Of a stretch of DNA of 64,000 bases, positions 11,700-24,770 are shown piece after piece. This DNA comes from Undaria pinnatifida (lineage: Eukaryota > Sar > Phaeophyceae > Laminariales > Alariaceae): contig JABAKD010000025.1 of the NCBI GenBank assembly GCA_012845835.1, positions 10,795,264 to 10,859,263 of the forward strand, given 5' to 3'. Made by a program: the position numbers and the translations under genes. Every line of letters begins with the position of its first letter. Position 1 is the stretch's first letter. The notes beneath the pieces were generated by a model. That model saw only the letters and a program-made list of their open reading frames with translations, ran no database searches and had not been told where the DNA came from.

Positions 11700-12075
11700 C
11701 CTTACCTGCCGCAACATCATTGCCTTAGACCTAGCACGACGCCCGTGTAGTAAGCCCTTATTCCCTTATGCAACCATACATAGTCTACATACATACGTAC
11801 GGAATATACTGGTTCATTCCACAGCCGTCCCAGGCTTTGTCTCTCTAAAATAAAACGGTTTTTTTTACAGTTTCCGTGCACAAATTGAATAGCATCATCA
11901 CCACCCTGTTGACCACCTCTGGTGAAAATTGGTTCCAAGGGGAGTCGCCGACCCATCTATGCCCTTAACAGTGATGACACACACCCAGTATCACACGAGA
12001 ATTCCGAGTATAACACGCACAGCTTGCATAACTGGAAACTTCGACGAAATCTTGATCTTCCGTCCCATAGAGCGC
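11700..12075 (-). repeat. R1 repeat, decayed reverse copy
   Basis: The minus strand has the blocks TCGAAGTTTCCAGTTATGC, GTCAACAGGGTGGTGATG and GAGAGACAAAGCCTGGGACGG in the R1 order. Heavily diverged. Confidence 0.55.
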
Positions 12076-12124
12076 TGTAGTGCTAATTAATAGTTCGAAG
12101 TATGTAGACTATGTACGTAGTAGT

Positions 12125-12500
12125 ATAAATATTATAAAAATAAAAATACACTCCATCTCTTATCTGTGAGATCGAAGATTTTGTCGAAACTCATCTTTGC
12201 AAGCTGTGTGTGATACTCCGATCGCGCGTGTTACGGGTTGTGTGTCTTCATTAAGGATATAGGTCGGCGACTCCCCTTACAGCTACAGTGTAGCTATCAG
12301 GGACAGGGTGATATTAATTAGTCGGTCTGTGTGCAGAAACTAACTATAAAACCCGTTTTTTGAGGGGGACAAAATCTGACAGCAGCGCTGTGGAAGGAAA
12401 TGCATCAGTTTATCAAGTGAGTCGTGTAAGTAAGTCGAATAACCGGTGGTGGGAGGGCGGGGAGTTTTTAAGGACGTTGGGCGCGGGGGGTGGGGCGAAA
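12125..12500 (+). repeat. R1 repeat, forward copy
   Basis: Starts AAATACACTCCATC, then GTGAGATCGAAGATTTTGTC, GATACTCCGATCGCGCGTGT, GGATATAGGTCGGCGACTCC, GAGGGGGACAAAATCTGACA and AAGTCGAATAACCGGTGG. Continues into a G-rich tail. No coding capacity. Confidence 0.85.
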
Positions 12501-12572
12501 AAATCATATAGTAGTAGTGTTATTTTTGTTGTATTTTTTCGTATTACGGACCCTGTGTGTACTGATGATTGT

Positions 12573-12625
12573 CGTTGGGTAGAAAGAACGGTGTAACGTG
12601 AAGACGACACACACATAGACTAATA
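12573..12625 (+). repeat. Interspersed repeat H
   Basis: GTTGGGTAGAAAGAACGGTG, then a GTGAAGACGACACACAC block, shared with 29276-29318. Too short to classify. Confidence 0.5.
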
Positions 12626-12629
12626 ATGG

Positions 12630-15600
12630 ACATGTGGATAGCGGATTGAGCAAACAAGAACAAAAAAAAAGCTGTATTATTTGCGATTGATGCGTATATC
12701 GGTCGATCGGGTGTTAACTGTTGTAGTTTGTTTGTGACCACGCAGCAGCATCTCTCTAAGATGAGTAATCAGCACGGACTCGGTGTGTGGTGGTTCTGCT
12801 GCATGTTAGAGGGGTGGAAACATCAGTTTACCATGAAGATCACACCCACAAACACCAAGCAGCCGAGGCCATTATCGGACATATGGGAGGTATCCAGGCT
12901 ACTACAGAGTAGAGATCTGTACGACACACGCGTATTACCGAAGCGCATCAACGATACTGACACTGAAAACTGCCGCACTATGTCGAACTACTGCGCGCTC
13001 TTGAAACGGTCGCCGTCGGTGTTTTGTCTGCTGTGGTGGCGGCACATGAGCCACAAGCCGCCAAAAATGGCGACTAAAAGTCGAATGAACCAATTGTATC
13101 TATTAATAGTACTATAAGTTACTACTGCTGTGTGTGGTTGTGCTATATGTGTGTTTTCATTGGGTGAAAGGGTCAGGTCAATATATGGGTGAATAGCAGA
13201 CGCACTGACTGGCGCACAAAATGATTTTTATATTTTGTTCGAAAACGGTCATATATTATAAAAATTAAATATGGTTGCGTGGATGATACGTAAAAACAAA
13301 AAAAAACTTTTTGAAACCCCAACTAAGAAGTTGCGGAGGGAATAAAATGTCGGGACAAAAATTGAAGACTTTATCCTCTCATCATGGCTCCGCCAGGGTG
13401 GGGAAGGTGTCCGTGCTGGCATGCAAAGGGTAGCATGGTGGTGGTGTTACGGTGGAAACCCCTTCATCTTCGATCAGTAAAGCTTGCCACTTGGTGGAGC
13501 ACGTGGTTGTGAGTTAAACTTCATACGAGACGAAGAGGCCTAACTGCTGTGGGTTGATTGCGTTTGGTTTGGGTCTTCTTCAGGGGTAGGGTTATTGTTT
13601 TTTTCGTCATATATTTTGCTCTATTTTTTATCCGTTTTGTTCGTTTATTTTTCTTCTTGTTGCCAGTGAATGGTCTGGTGTGTGCCGGTTTGCTTCCTTT
13701 GTTACCCGTTTGACCTTTGCGGTGTATTGCATGGTTAAAGATTCTTGCTGTATTTTCAAATAGTATCTATGCGTCGTAGTTTGTGGCCAGAGAGCTCGCC
13801 TCTCTACAACAAGCAGGAGGCATCGGCAGTCGAGGAGGGTACCTTACCGTTTTTCGACAGTCAATCGAGAAAGTGGTAAACTCTACTGACAGACTGCGAG
13901 ATATATGTTCACAATTCCAACTCCAATACTACAACAACAACGTAATTAGGCCATGGGATCTCAACCACAGTGAGTGAGTGCGTGAATATGCGGGCACAAA
14001 AAAAAAACATTCAAGCCGGCGCGCACGCACCACCGACTATTCGCAGTGAAGTATGATGAGCAAAAAAAAGGAAAGAGCGATCGAAAGAAAAAGAAGAGAA
14101 AAACGAAGAGAGTGTGAAAAAAGAAGAAAAAAGAAGAAGCAACTGTTGTTGTGGATATAGACTATCTATGTATGGTCTATGGGGGGAGAAAAAAATGTCG
14201 TAGTGTGCTGTCTCTTCTGTGTTTTTTATTTTTCATTTTTTTTTCTCGGGCGGATGGGGGAGAGTAAAGCTTATTAAGCTCATTGCACTTCCACGAATTT
14301 CCTATACGTGAAAGATGCACGAGGCAGAAACATAACGATGTTTTAACGAGCGCTTTCGACCAGCAGAACGAAACACTTGAGAACAACAGACTGCTGTGTC
14401 CAGAGAGTTCAGGGGACACTGAAAAATGACGGGGAATAATAGCAGGATGAGGGAAGAGTGAGGGGGGAATGGGCTGGGGCCACCGGCGTCGTCCGGCTCA
14501 GCTCCCAGATCACCCCGATCCCTTCTAGAAGCCTCTGACTTCGAGAACTCGACTACCTCGTACGATACGATCTTCTCGAACTATTACAGCAGTGGTCGAA
14601 CAGGTGGTAATCGCGCCACTTTTGTAGAACATTTCCTCTAAGAAGTTTCCGTTTCAGCTTTAACGCTCATATGTTACGTTCTAGTTCTGCTACGACTACG
14701 AGTACAGCAATGGAATGAGCGAATCAATGCTACTGAACATCGCCTCGATGGGTGGACGTCTAAAACTCCCCTCCCCAACACCCCCCACAGTGGAAGTAGC
14801 ATATCAACTTTTCATTCAACAGCAAGTTCCACTTGAAACCAAGCTACACACCAATCAGTGATACGACGAATGTCATTTGCCATTGAGGTGTAATGCAGAC
14901 TTGCTCGCGCAATTCATAAAACTCGAATTTTCGTATCCCGCGTATTTCAACCGAATCCAAAGTTAACGCTTCTACAATGACAGCTAGTGCCGGGCCTGTG
15001 AATCTAATAGCGAAAACGTTACTAGCGCAACTGATTCCAAAAAAATGTGTCTCGAGTCCAAAACTGCGGACACTGAACAGACAGGTTGCGACTCAGCAAA
15101 TCTACTGTTGTTGCTCGCGCGACTCAAACAGTCAACACACTCTGAACATCGGCGATTAACCTGAGTGCGCTAGTTATCGGCTAACCCCAACGGAATTATT
15201 CTACGGGACGTACCAGGTATTCGTAGTATTACCATACAAGTGATGGGGCAGTAGGACATAACCGTGAGATGGCACAATCACTCTACAACTACGGACGAAT
15301 TTAAAACCGGCATATATATGATAAAAATATTACAATGCAAGCGGTCACCTTTTTCTGTAGTGTGCTGGGAGAGAGCCGCGAGAGGGGGCCGTCAACAGGC
15401 TATGCGATAGAGGACCGACGCCCTAAGTAAGGTTGGGCCAACGGAAGTTGGGATAGGGAACCGGAGTGGCAACGTAACATGAGTTGGAAAACAGCCAAAG
15501 CAAAACGTCACAACTTTTATCAGTTCGGGGCCCTTTGATACTGACCAAGAGGCAACGGGCGCCGTATAACCACGCGTGTAGGCGGATCTTTGACAGGCAG

Positions 15601-15770
15601 TCCGTGTATCGTCATGCCTCACGCTTGCTTGCCTCAAAGCTTCCTGCGTTGTTGCAAGACGTCTACCAGGTGCATCTATCGTTGATCTGCTACACGCCAG
15701 CAGCTCGGGTTTTTTCATGTGGTCAAGATGCGTTAACAATCGTCCAAAGCTCTTTTGGTTCAATGCTTGC
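12630..15770. other. No gene recognised
   Basis: Includes an A/G-rich stretch at 14050-14140 (AAGAAGAAAAAAGAAGAAGC type). Open frames of 60-130 codons show no domain. Confidence 0.5.
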
Positions 15771-15773
15771 CTC

Positions 15774-16011
15774 TGAACTCTCAAACGGGGGTTAAATGGT
15801 TTCGAAAAAATAACACTCTCCTCGTGTATTATGGACGGGTTATTTACAAATTTGAAAAACGTCAGCTGTTGGTACGATCGATTGAATGGTTGAAACTCGG
15901 GGTTGAATCGTTTCGTAAAAGTAACTCTCCGCGTGTATTATGGAAGGATTTACTTAAAAATTTAAAAAACGTCAGCTGTGGGTACGACCGATTGAAATGG
16001 TTGAAACTCAA
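15774..16011 (+). repeat. About 110-bp tandem duplication
   Basis: Two units share GTATTATGGA, GGTTAAATGGTTTCG / GGTTGAATCGTTTCG and AAAAACGTCAGCTGT followed by GGTACGA(T/C)CGATTGAA; the second unit starts at about 15891. Partly inside open frames but with no coding signal. Confidence 0.85.
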
Positions 16012-16324
16012 CTTTGCAAGATGCGTGGTACATCTAGTCTAGATGTTTCGCTGATATACAGTAGTTGCACAAACATTTACGAAAGGTCGTTCGCGCGTGT
16101 TATTTATTCGATCCTCATGAAAGATATAGGTCGGTGACTCCTTGTAGTTCCAAACCGCTTGAAATCGTTCACTAGTCGGTCGCTAGATATCATAGGGTGC
16201 CTACATGTTTGTATGTTCGAAACGATATACCTCGTCCGGCTTCAACAAGTCTCGGAAACGGGGCAATTGCGATGAGGGGGAAGGGGTGGTGAGTTGATTT
16301 GAGATTTTTGGTAAGACGGTTGCG

Positions 16325-16430
16325 ATCAGTTTCGAACCCGGCTCGGGCTATTGGCTGACGTTCTTGATGTTAGACTGCTGTGAGGTGTCGCTCAGGAGCT
16401 CACTCCTCGGCTTGCCTCCACCCTGGGTTG
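16325..16430 (-). ncRNA. tRNA-like B-box segment, minus strand
   Basis: The minus strand has GAGCCGGGTTCGAAACTGAT, a good B box, but no clear A box at tRNA spacing. Confidence 0.25.
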
Positions 16431-16840
16431 GGAGACATAATACAATGACTTGAAACCTACCCGGCTTGGAGCTAACAAACATGGTCCTGTGATCACCGCT
16501 TGCCCGCAAGACGGCCGAGATAAAACCTCACACCAGAGAGCCCACTTGACCAACAGCTGAAAACGAAGCAAATCTAGCCACTGTTACCTCGATGTAATAA
16601 CAAAACTCGAAAAACAAAACCTGTGGAAGGCTAACACAGAAACATCAATCCAGGTGCCCACCCAACGTGGGCACAGGGCCTTTCAGAAACCTCGCTTCGC
16701 GGCGCTGTTTGTAGAGCATACAACGACTACTGCACCCGCACCGAGGTGATTTTCGATTAAACGGAGGTCTAGGTGCACTGTTGTCGGTTTCTGACGCGTG
16801 CCTTTGCCTGAGAGGGACTGCAGCAGTGGAACAACAACAG

Positions 16841-17035
16841 AGTGCTGCAATAGAGGTAGCACGTTTTGAGTGTTGTGTTTTCTGAACGACGGAGCTTCTT
16901 AACCCAAAATGGACGGAAGTTCGTTAGTTTTTTTTTTGGACGATTTTCGTAGGATACCCCTGAGCCATGGGATTGGTGGTCGGTTAGCACTTTTTGTTTC
17001 CCCCCAAAGCCAGTTTTTGGAAGCAAGCACATAGA
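16841..17035. mobile_element. MITE-B, right-truncated copy
   Basis: AGTGCTGCAATAGAGGTAGCA start with TTTCTGAACGACGGAGCTTC and GAGCCATGGGATTGG; the right third is absent. Confidence 0.65.
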
Positions 17036-18257
17036 GATCCCCACGTCAGGAGCCTGAGAACAAATAATGGTTGGCGCATCTCTACCGCCGAGTGTGTCAA
17101 CGACGAACGCGTCGCCATCATCAGCAAAGGCACGACATCGAAGCAAAATGGGGGCATAGATGGGAGGAGCATCGGTAATCGAGCGGTTCGACCGGTCTGC
17201 GATGATGCGAATGCATATCATGTTCCATGCATGTTCGAAGCATCCTCTTGTCCAAACGCGTGAGTGGGTGATGCGAAACCGCAAAACAGCATCAAGGAGT
17301 GGGGCGTACGGGGTGCGTCATGGAGTGGGGCGGCTGCAGCGGGGAGCTGTCTCGATGTGCCATGCGTCATGAACATCCCTAGACCGAGCCTACGGCATAA
17401 TTTTATGGTAGTATTCATACCCCCCCATTTTTGCTACGACGCTTTTGCCACCTTTTCACGAGTGACCGTGTGCCTCGCGCCGACCAACAACCGTGAGGTT
17501 ATTCTTCGTGCACAGCGTACCTTACCATATTCCAATTGCGGAGTCATATCGCGATTGTTTTACCTTACTTGAACTGTGTGTGCGAAAGCTTAAGACCGCA
17601 AAGTAAATGTCCAGGAGTGTTGCTTCACGAGTTCGCACGAGTGACACCGAGCCACTGCCAAAAAAAAAAAAAAAAAAGTGACTCCCCCTGCCGTGGCCTC
17701 GGGTTCCCAATCCAACAATACTGTAAGCCACTACTGACCACACGACAGCAAGATTAGACAAGGGGCACTGCTGTGTGGAGGCATTTTGTCAAACGATCGG
17801 GCTTGCATGTGTGCGCTCGGTGTGTACATCTGGAGCCTTCTTCGTGCTTACCCCCTGCGTGTCTTTGGTTGAAAGCTCCGAATGAAACAACACCAGCGCT
17901 ACTACAACAATCTAAACGACAACAAATTTATGCATGTTTCGTACGTGTTACACGCCATTTGGACACAGCGATCGGCGCCCAAACTATCGATGATGGGAGC
18001 GGACGCATTGATACTATATCGACTGCCCAAGCCCTTGCCCTTAGTCCTATCCGTAATCCTCCACCTCAATATATATATATATCCTATCCAATAATACAAC
18101 GATCGGTAGAGGCGTTCAATTCCCCTGGTATGTAACCACACCCATCGGCGAGCTTCGTAAATTCCGTGCGTATAGATTTCGCGACAAAGGTTCGCGCCAG
18201 CCACACGCAGAGGTTCTCTTGCCTGGTTATGCAAGTTCAGACCTAAACGCGAACATC

Positions 18258-18305
18258 TGCGAAGATACAAACTAATATATATAGTCTATATATATATATA
18301 TATCT
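18258..18305. repeat. TA dinucleotide tract
   Basis: Alternating TA with interruptions; a similar short tract occurs at 18068-18083. Confidence 0.8.
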
Positions 18306-20039
18306 CTGCTTCCGCAACTGCCACTGGTCAATGTTCACCTGAAATTGTCTTCTCAGCAAGTAAGATACGTGGCCTGTCGTCGGCGGACACGTGAGAGAGG
18401 TAGAATGGACGGGCAGAGTTCAAAACGCCGTGCCGTGTTCTTCTTGAACCTGTGCAGTGATCGAAATCGACGCGTTTTGGCTGTTTGGCGATCGATGCGG
18501 ATATGTGGGCGTCGACCGCAGAGCAAAGAGATGTTCTTGTTGAGTGAAGAGGGGGGGGGGGGGGTGCGCATCCTAACGTTGTGCAAGGACCTGAAAAAAA
18601 TAAAAGGATACTCCGTTCCACCGGCCGCTTCAACCCGTAAACACTGACTGGTAGATCTTGTACGTTTTCGCGCAGTGGTCCCATGGCACAAACATTTCGG
18701 CATTTTAATCGGGGTGTATCTGCCACTGTCTGTCGCCATGTATCGACATTGTCGTCAGCTGTTGATAGAACACGACGAGCACAACCAGGCCATATCGTAT
18801 CGTACAGGGGTTACAAAGGTTCTGGGTATGGCATCTATACCGGGGTGTATACTTCTCGCCCTTTCGCCTGGCCCAGCGATTTGTACCCGGAAGCGGTTAC
18901 AGCTTGGGTACGCACGCTTTGTTTGTGTGCAGAAACTATTAACACTATGGATCTAATACCCCGTTTACCTTGCACATCAAATCCTTCGATGGCTCGGCCG
19001 CATACTGGGGGCGCGCCACAAAAATCTTTCATGGGTCCCCGTGGATTTTTCACCCGTTTTGCATTATTTATGACTGAAAAATGTAGCGTTTTGTCATATC
19101 TGGACAAAATGTGCCTCGTGCGATCTTCAACATCTATCTATATTACTCACAACCACTCATAGATTACTCACGAACGATGTGTTCACGACTTCGTTTTGAT
19201 TTGATATTATTTTTGTCTTGTTTTAATCATTTGTACTACCTTCTAGCGTGTATTTTCGCACACCTTTTCTCTCCTTCTCCCTCTCTCTCCGGATCTAGAT
19301 AGATCGGATTTGCGGGGTCGCCAAACAGGGTCTTCCCCCCGCCCTCCCCACCAGTATACGTGGCGCGCGTGCGCCTTCATATTTTTCGCGGTAAGACCCC
19401 AGCCCTTTCATCCGCCGTCGACTACAGTAGCATCGAATTGTTCCCTTCGTTTTCATGGTGCTAGCCCGTTCCTCGAAGACTCATTATCCACGTACGGTAG
19501 TTCGTGGACTTTCTCAAAGATTCACTCGTTACACAACGGTAGTTCTTGGGTTCGAAATGACGGGTATTAGGTGCTGCTAAGATAGAGCGAGGTAGTAGGT
19601 TATCACACGGTTCAGGTAATAATAAGCAATTTCTCCGCATGACGGGACCACTTCTTGTCCCAAAATAGAGTCGGAACGACATTTTTCTTTTCAGCCAAAT
19701 TGCTTTACTTGGATAGCGGTAGGCCGCACGGGTCTACTCTTCTTCTCTATGTTCACATGTATTTTCAGTTTACTCGACATCATCATTTTTTGGTGTTTAG
19801 AAGTAGACCACCTCCTCACCTGAAGGGGCCTTGAAACTAATACCTGCACATCTACATGTATGTACCGCCTAATCCTGGTATGCAAATCACGTACGAAATC
19901 TGTTCGCTAGTTGTCTTGGTGCCGAACACGAGGAGAGCGCGTCTGTTAATGGATCAGCTGCAGCAATCGACACGTCTCGTACTACCGCGGTTCCGACTAC
20001 CAGGTACTTATTATGTCAGATATTAGACTATACCCCGGA

Positions 20040-20068
20040 AGAGCCTGCTGCTGCTGCTGCTGCTGCTG
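20040..20068. repeat. CTG trinucleotide microsatellite
   Basis: Eight or so CTG units. No gene evidence around it. Confidence 0.85.
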
Positions 20069-20403
20069 GTGTGTGTGCTCTCCACAGTTAACCCGGTATT
20101 TCTACTCGCCATCAACATCCAGCACAACCAACCATGCACGAGATTCGTCCCTGGAAATACAAGAGGGGCTTAGGATCCAAGATTCGTTCATACCGCCCGG
20201 TAGGATCTACGGATCCCGGGCAAAAAGGGTTAATGTATGCATGTGCCCTGGACGGCATGTTCGTATCGGGAAGAACGGGGTATGTTATTAGTGGACGGAG
20301 TGTTGCAACCACCAGCTCGACTCGCGATTCTCATAATAATATGTAGATCTACGAGAAGTACCCCCTGAATGAACAAGAGAGGGTGCAATTCTCGGGCCAC
20401 CGA

Positions 20404-20455
20404 ACATTACGATGAACATTACGATAAACATTACGATAAGCACTACGATAAGACT
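20404..20455. repeat. 12-bp tandem repeat
   Basis: Four units of AACATTACGATA with few changes. Confidence 0.85.
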
Positions 20456-20849
20456 CGGGACCTCCCCCCGGTGCACACACATTGAATGGGTTTTAGGCGA
20501 GGAAAGTGCATGCCCATGGCCCGTGGTCCGCACGATTTTTTCAAACGCGCAGCATCTACAAGAGGGCCGAAGCACACCATGCCGGCGACGGCCGAAACAC
20601 AGCATCTAGGACACGGCCGCATTTCACAAGACAAAGCATCCAACAAGCACCAGTCACTACGTACCTTTAGGGTTAGGGTTAGCGTTAGAGTTCTGGCCGG
20701 GGTTAGCTTTCCCCTTCCCCCCTGCCCACCGCCCTGCTCATGTTGGCCTGTTTATCGTAAAGCACGGAATCAAAGAATTTTTCTGGGAAAATGTTGTTAA
20801 TAGGGTTTTCCTTGTCCTGTCTATCGCCTCTTGCTTCCATGGTCCATGC

Positions 20850-22020
20850 TATATTATAAAAAATGAAAATGCAATCCAGCTGTGAGATCGAAGATTTTGC
20901 CGAAACTCGTCTTTGCGAGCTGTGTGTGATAGACCGATCGCGCGTATTACGGGTTGTGTGTCCTCATTAGGGATATAGGTCGGCGACTCCCCTTGCAACT
21001 ACAGAGTAGCTATCAGGGTCAACAGGGTGATGTTAGTCAGTCTGTGCGCGGAAAATGCAAAACCTGTTTCTGAGGGGGACAAAATCTGACCGCTGTGGAA
21101 GGAAATGCATCCGTTTATCAAGTGAACGCTGTAAGTCGAATAACCGGGGAGGGGAGGGCGGAGGTTTGAAGGACGTGAGGGCCTGGTTTTGATCAAAAGG
21201 GAGCGGGGTTGGAGGGGGGGGGAAGGGCGGGGGGGGGGGGGGGACGGGCGGGGCAGCTCAACTTGTCCGTGAAAACAATCATCGGGGGGGGGGGGGGGTT
21301 GGGGCGGGGGGGGGGGGGCGGGGGGGGGCAGCTCAATCTGCGCGTGGAAACCATACATTTTTTTTAGGGGATAAATGTGACGGTTTTGGAAAGAATGCAC
21401 CAGTTTATCGTGTATATCCTGCAAGTCGTACAATCAGTGAGTAGAAGGCGGAGTGTTCGAGGGGGAGGGGGTGGGATGGGGTGGGGGTGGTGGGGAGGTG
21501 GGGGGTGGGGGCGGGGGGGGGGAGAGGTTGGGGGGGGGGGGGGGGGAGGGGATGGAAGGGCTTTAGGTGGCATAGATGTAGGGGCTTGCTATACGTGTGG
21601 TGCTAAGTCTAGGCGATGGTGCGGGTAGTGGGGAAGGAGGGGGCGTTCGGGGCGGGAGGGCGGGGGGCGGGGGGGGGGGGGAAAGCAGCGGCATGGATGG
21701 CTCTAGAAACATAATGAGGTGATATCCAGTGCGTGAAGTGTTTATTACTCTGGCGGATTTCGATATTAGGTGGGGCGTTTGAGCAAGGAAGAGCGAGAAA
21801 AAAAAAAGGGGGGGGGGGGGGGGCGGGGGGGGGAAGGGTTTTTTAGGATGTTTTGGTCACTTTTAATATTATAATACACTCCGGCCGTGTGATCAAAGAT
21901 ATGTAGGGGCTTGTTATACGCATGGTGCTAGATCTAGGCGATCGTGCGGGTGGTGGGAAAGGAGGGGGCGTTGGAGGGGGGGGGGTTGAGGGGGGGGGGA
22001 GGGGGGGGGATGAAAATATA
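20850..22020 (+). repeat. R1 repeat, long G-rich copy
   Basis: Begins like the 12125 copy, then runs through alternating conserved blocks (AAGTCGAATAACCGGGGAGG; GCAGCTCAACTTG; CAGTTTATCGTGTATATCC; TAGATGTAGGGGCTTGC; GGCATGGATGGCTCTAGAAA) separated by poly-G runs of about 10-30. Between 21190 and 22010 the plus strand is overwhelmingly G, with many potential G-quadruplex tracts. A second partial unit starts at about 21868. Confidence 0.8.
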
Positions 22021-22029
22021 TAATGATAG

Positions 22030-22304
22030 GACGCGTGCTACAATGATAGAGGTATACCGTTTTTTGGCTATTTGGTTTCTGGACGACGGGGCTCCTCAAC
22101 CCAAAATAGTCGGAAGTAGTCCATTTTTTTGTTTTGCCTGGTTCTCGTTGCACACCCCTATACCACGGGATTTTTCATCCGGTGTATGTAGCAGTTTCGT
22201 TTATTCTTTGCAAATCAATTTTTGGGGAAAGAGATCTCTTAAGAGCTCCGAAAGCGAGGGGCCTCAGCGAAAAATTGGTGCGCGTCTCTGTCGTAGCACG
22301 CGTC
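22030..22304. mobile_element. MITE-B copy
   Basis: GACGCGTGCTACAATGATAG start, CTGTCGTAGCACGCGTC end, with GGACGACGGGGCTCCTCAAC inside. Inserted directly after a G-rich R1 copy. Confidence 0.85.
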
Positions 22305-23829
22305 ATACTGTGTATACCGGTAGTGTAGACAATTATTAGCCTTTTGCAAGGATCTTTTTGCCATTTAACAGCAAGAGCGGAGATGATACAAACAAGAAGA
22401 GCATTCTGAAGTAAAATGACGCCAAGTCCCTCAAGAAGACGAAACGTGCGAGCATCGAAAAAACGACCATCGTCCGGAAACGGCGACCCTTCCTCGCCGG
22501 CGCATTGGTACGGCGGAACACGGGGTAATTTTCTAGTCTGGTGATGTTTGCGCAGATAGCCGGTGGGAAAAACCCGGGAGCAGGGAGGCCACCAAGAGAC
22601 TGGTTCAGAACCTTGAGAGACGACCTCGTCCATTTCCTGTCCACCGAATTTTCCGCCGAAGATTCCCCACGGCAGTTTGAAGTTGAAACCGTATACCTGA
22701 TACTGATTTCGGGGGGTCATTCAAAAACGAAGGGGGGCAGCAAGTGGTATCGGGAGATGCTCGGAGCAGCCGAACGGTTTGTAGCCTAGTGGCACATGGA
22801 AAAGGAAGAGAAGAGCTCCGAGGGCCGCGGATCCCGGACGCGTGAGACGCACAAAGCAGAAAAGGGGGGTGGGGGGGGGGGGGTATAGGGAACCCGCTGT
22901 TGAAGAACACACAAGGAGATGGCAGATAGGGTAGCAGGCACCAGGCCACCTATGATTATTGGGTAGAACCTGTCTAATACGTAATATCGAATTACTGCGA
23001 CTACCTCGTGTGTGATCGGGTGTTTGTTTGGTCATTTGGATAGCCTGCTCCGTCCCTCTCGGGGATAATTTTGTCAGCCGATTCTGCGATACCTCCACCG
23101 CCGGTTGTTCACCCGTTCCCTCTAGAGCGGTTTTCCCCTTCCCGATTTCTTCATCCCTTTCTTCTGTCCTCTTTCTTCGTCCCCCCTCAATTTTTTATTT
23201 GGTCTCTTTTCTTGCGCTTTGAAAAAAATGCACTTCCTGCTTTCGTTTGGGTATTATAGCCTTGGTTGGGGGCTATCGAGGCGAGGGTGTCGGTATGGAC
23301 ACCCCCCGTCGTCGAAGTACATACATACAGCAAGTAGAGGACACAGACCAGGCAGCAATGCTCCAAAGCCTCAACCTAGTCGTTGCATTCGGAACCTAGT
23401 TTCGGTGCTGTCCAGACACCAGCTGGGTGGTGCCATCCGCTTCGTTGCTGCGTTTTTGCTCGCATAATGATTTGGCTTTGTTTTTGTACTCGGTTATACT
23501 ACGGCGACGACGACGGTATTGACACCAATGTGGTCAGAAACAGCGCGTACATACGATCGATCATGTGCGCGGCAATGCTCTTGCTCGTACAGCAGGGTCA
23601 TTCGAAACCCTATATGGTTGGTGTTCTCGACCCTCGATATTAGTTGTGGATGGAGTCATCTGCTGGTTTGTGTTGCTAGTTGCTTGCCTGTTGTGCTTTG
23701 TTTGCAAGATGGTCGTGCCGTCCTGTTTTCGTCGTTCTTCCTATTTTCTTCCCCATAAAATTTCGTATTTTCACATGTTTAATTCTTTATTATCCACTGA
23801 AAATGAAGTCCTGGTGGTGCTGGCTTCTA
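22305..23829. other. No gene recognised; hydrophobic open frames only
   Basis: 22175-22720 (minus) includes LLEGLGVILLQNALLVCIIS and 23565-23843 (plus) includes WFVLLVACLLCFVC, both membrane-like in composition but without start context or partners. T/C-rich DNA produces such frames readily. Confidence 0.4.
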
Positions 23830-24180
23830 TTATGTTACTTTAATAAAAATAAAAATACCCTCCAGCTGTGAGATCGAAGACTTTGTCTGAACTCGTCTTT
23901 GATAGCTGTGTGTGATACTCCGATCGCGCGTATCACGGGTTGTGTGTCCTCATTAAGAATATTAGAAAAAAAAAAAAAAAACACGGTCCAGCTGTGAGAT
24001 CGAAGATTTTGTCGATATATATAATATAAGGGGAGTTGCCGACCTATATCCTTAATGAGGACACACAACTCGTAATGCGCGCGATCGGAGTATCACACAC
24101 AGCTTGCAAAGATGAGTTTCGACGAAATCTTCGATCTCACAGCTGGAGGGTATTTTTATTTTTATAATATATATATATAT
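23830..24180. repeat. R1 inverted pair
   Basis: Forward partial copies at 23850-23960 and 23985-24016, and a reverse copy at 24020-24170. The arms around GAGATCGAAGATTTTGTCGA and its complement face each other, so this segment could fold into a long hairpin. Confidence 0.8.
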
Positions 24181-24770
24181 ATACTTCCACGCCCTGGATA
24201 TCGCCTCGTTAACGTTTTAGAGCCGTCCATACCGCTGCTGCAATTCCCACCCACCCCCGCCCCCAACGCCCCCTCCTTCCCAACCACCCGCATCATCGCC
24301 TAGAACTAGCACCACGAGTATAGCAAACCCCTACATCTATGCGACCTGAAGCCCTACCCCCCCGCCCTCCGCTCCCCCCGGACACATTTCCCCGCCCTCT
24401 CCCACAAGAAGGATATATAGTTTCCACGCACAAATTGAGCTGCCTCACCCGTCCCCTCCCCTCCCCCTCCCCCCCTCCCGCCCCCCTTTTGATCAAAACC
24501 AGGCCCTCACGTCCTTCAAAACTCCGCCCTCCCCTCACCGGTTATTCGACTTACACGATTCACTTGATAAACGGATGCATTTCCTTCCACAGCTGTCAGA
24601 TTTTGTCCCCGGTTTTATAGTTTCCGCGCACAGACTGCCTAACATCACCCTGTTGACCCTGATAGCTACACTGTAGTTGCAAGGGGAATCGCCGACCAAT
24701 ATCCTTAATGAAGACACACAACCCGTAATACGCGCTATCAGAGTGTCACACACAGCTGTAATATAAAAAT
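24180..24770 (-). repeat. R1 repeat, long reverse copy
   Basis: Complement of the long form: CATCGCCTAGAACTAGCACCA, AAATTGAGCTGCCTC, CCGGTTATTCGACTTACACG, CACAGCTGTCAGATTTTGTC, CCCTGTTGACCCTGATAGC and a TATCCTTAATGAAGACACAC end. Confidence 0.8.

Larger units (their letters stand above)
17036..20849. other. No gene recognised
   Basis: Several open frames of 60-160 codons, none with a domain or with splice-consistent partners I could join. Contains the CTG, TA and 12-bp repeats listed, and a GGGTTAGGGTTAG run at 20669. Confidence 0.5.

Noticed and set aside
20999-21573. Proline-rich minus-strand frames (PPPPPP runs)
   Set aside because: Translations of poly-G tracts in R1, which is a non-coding repeat.
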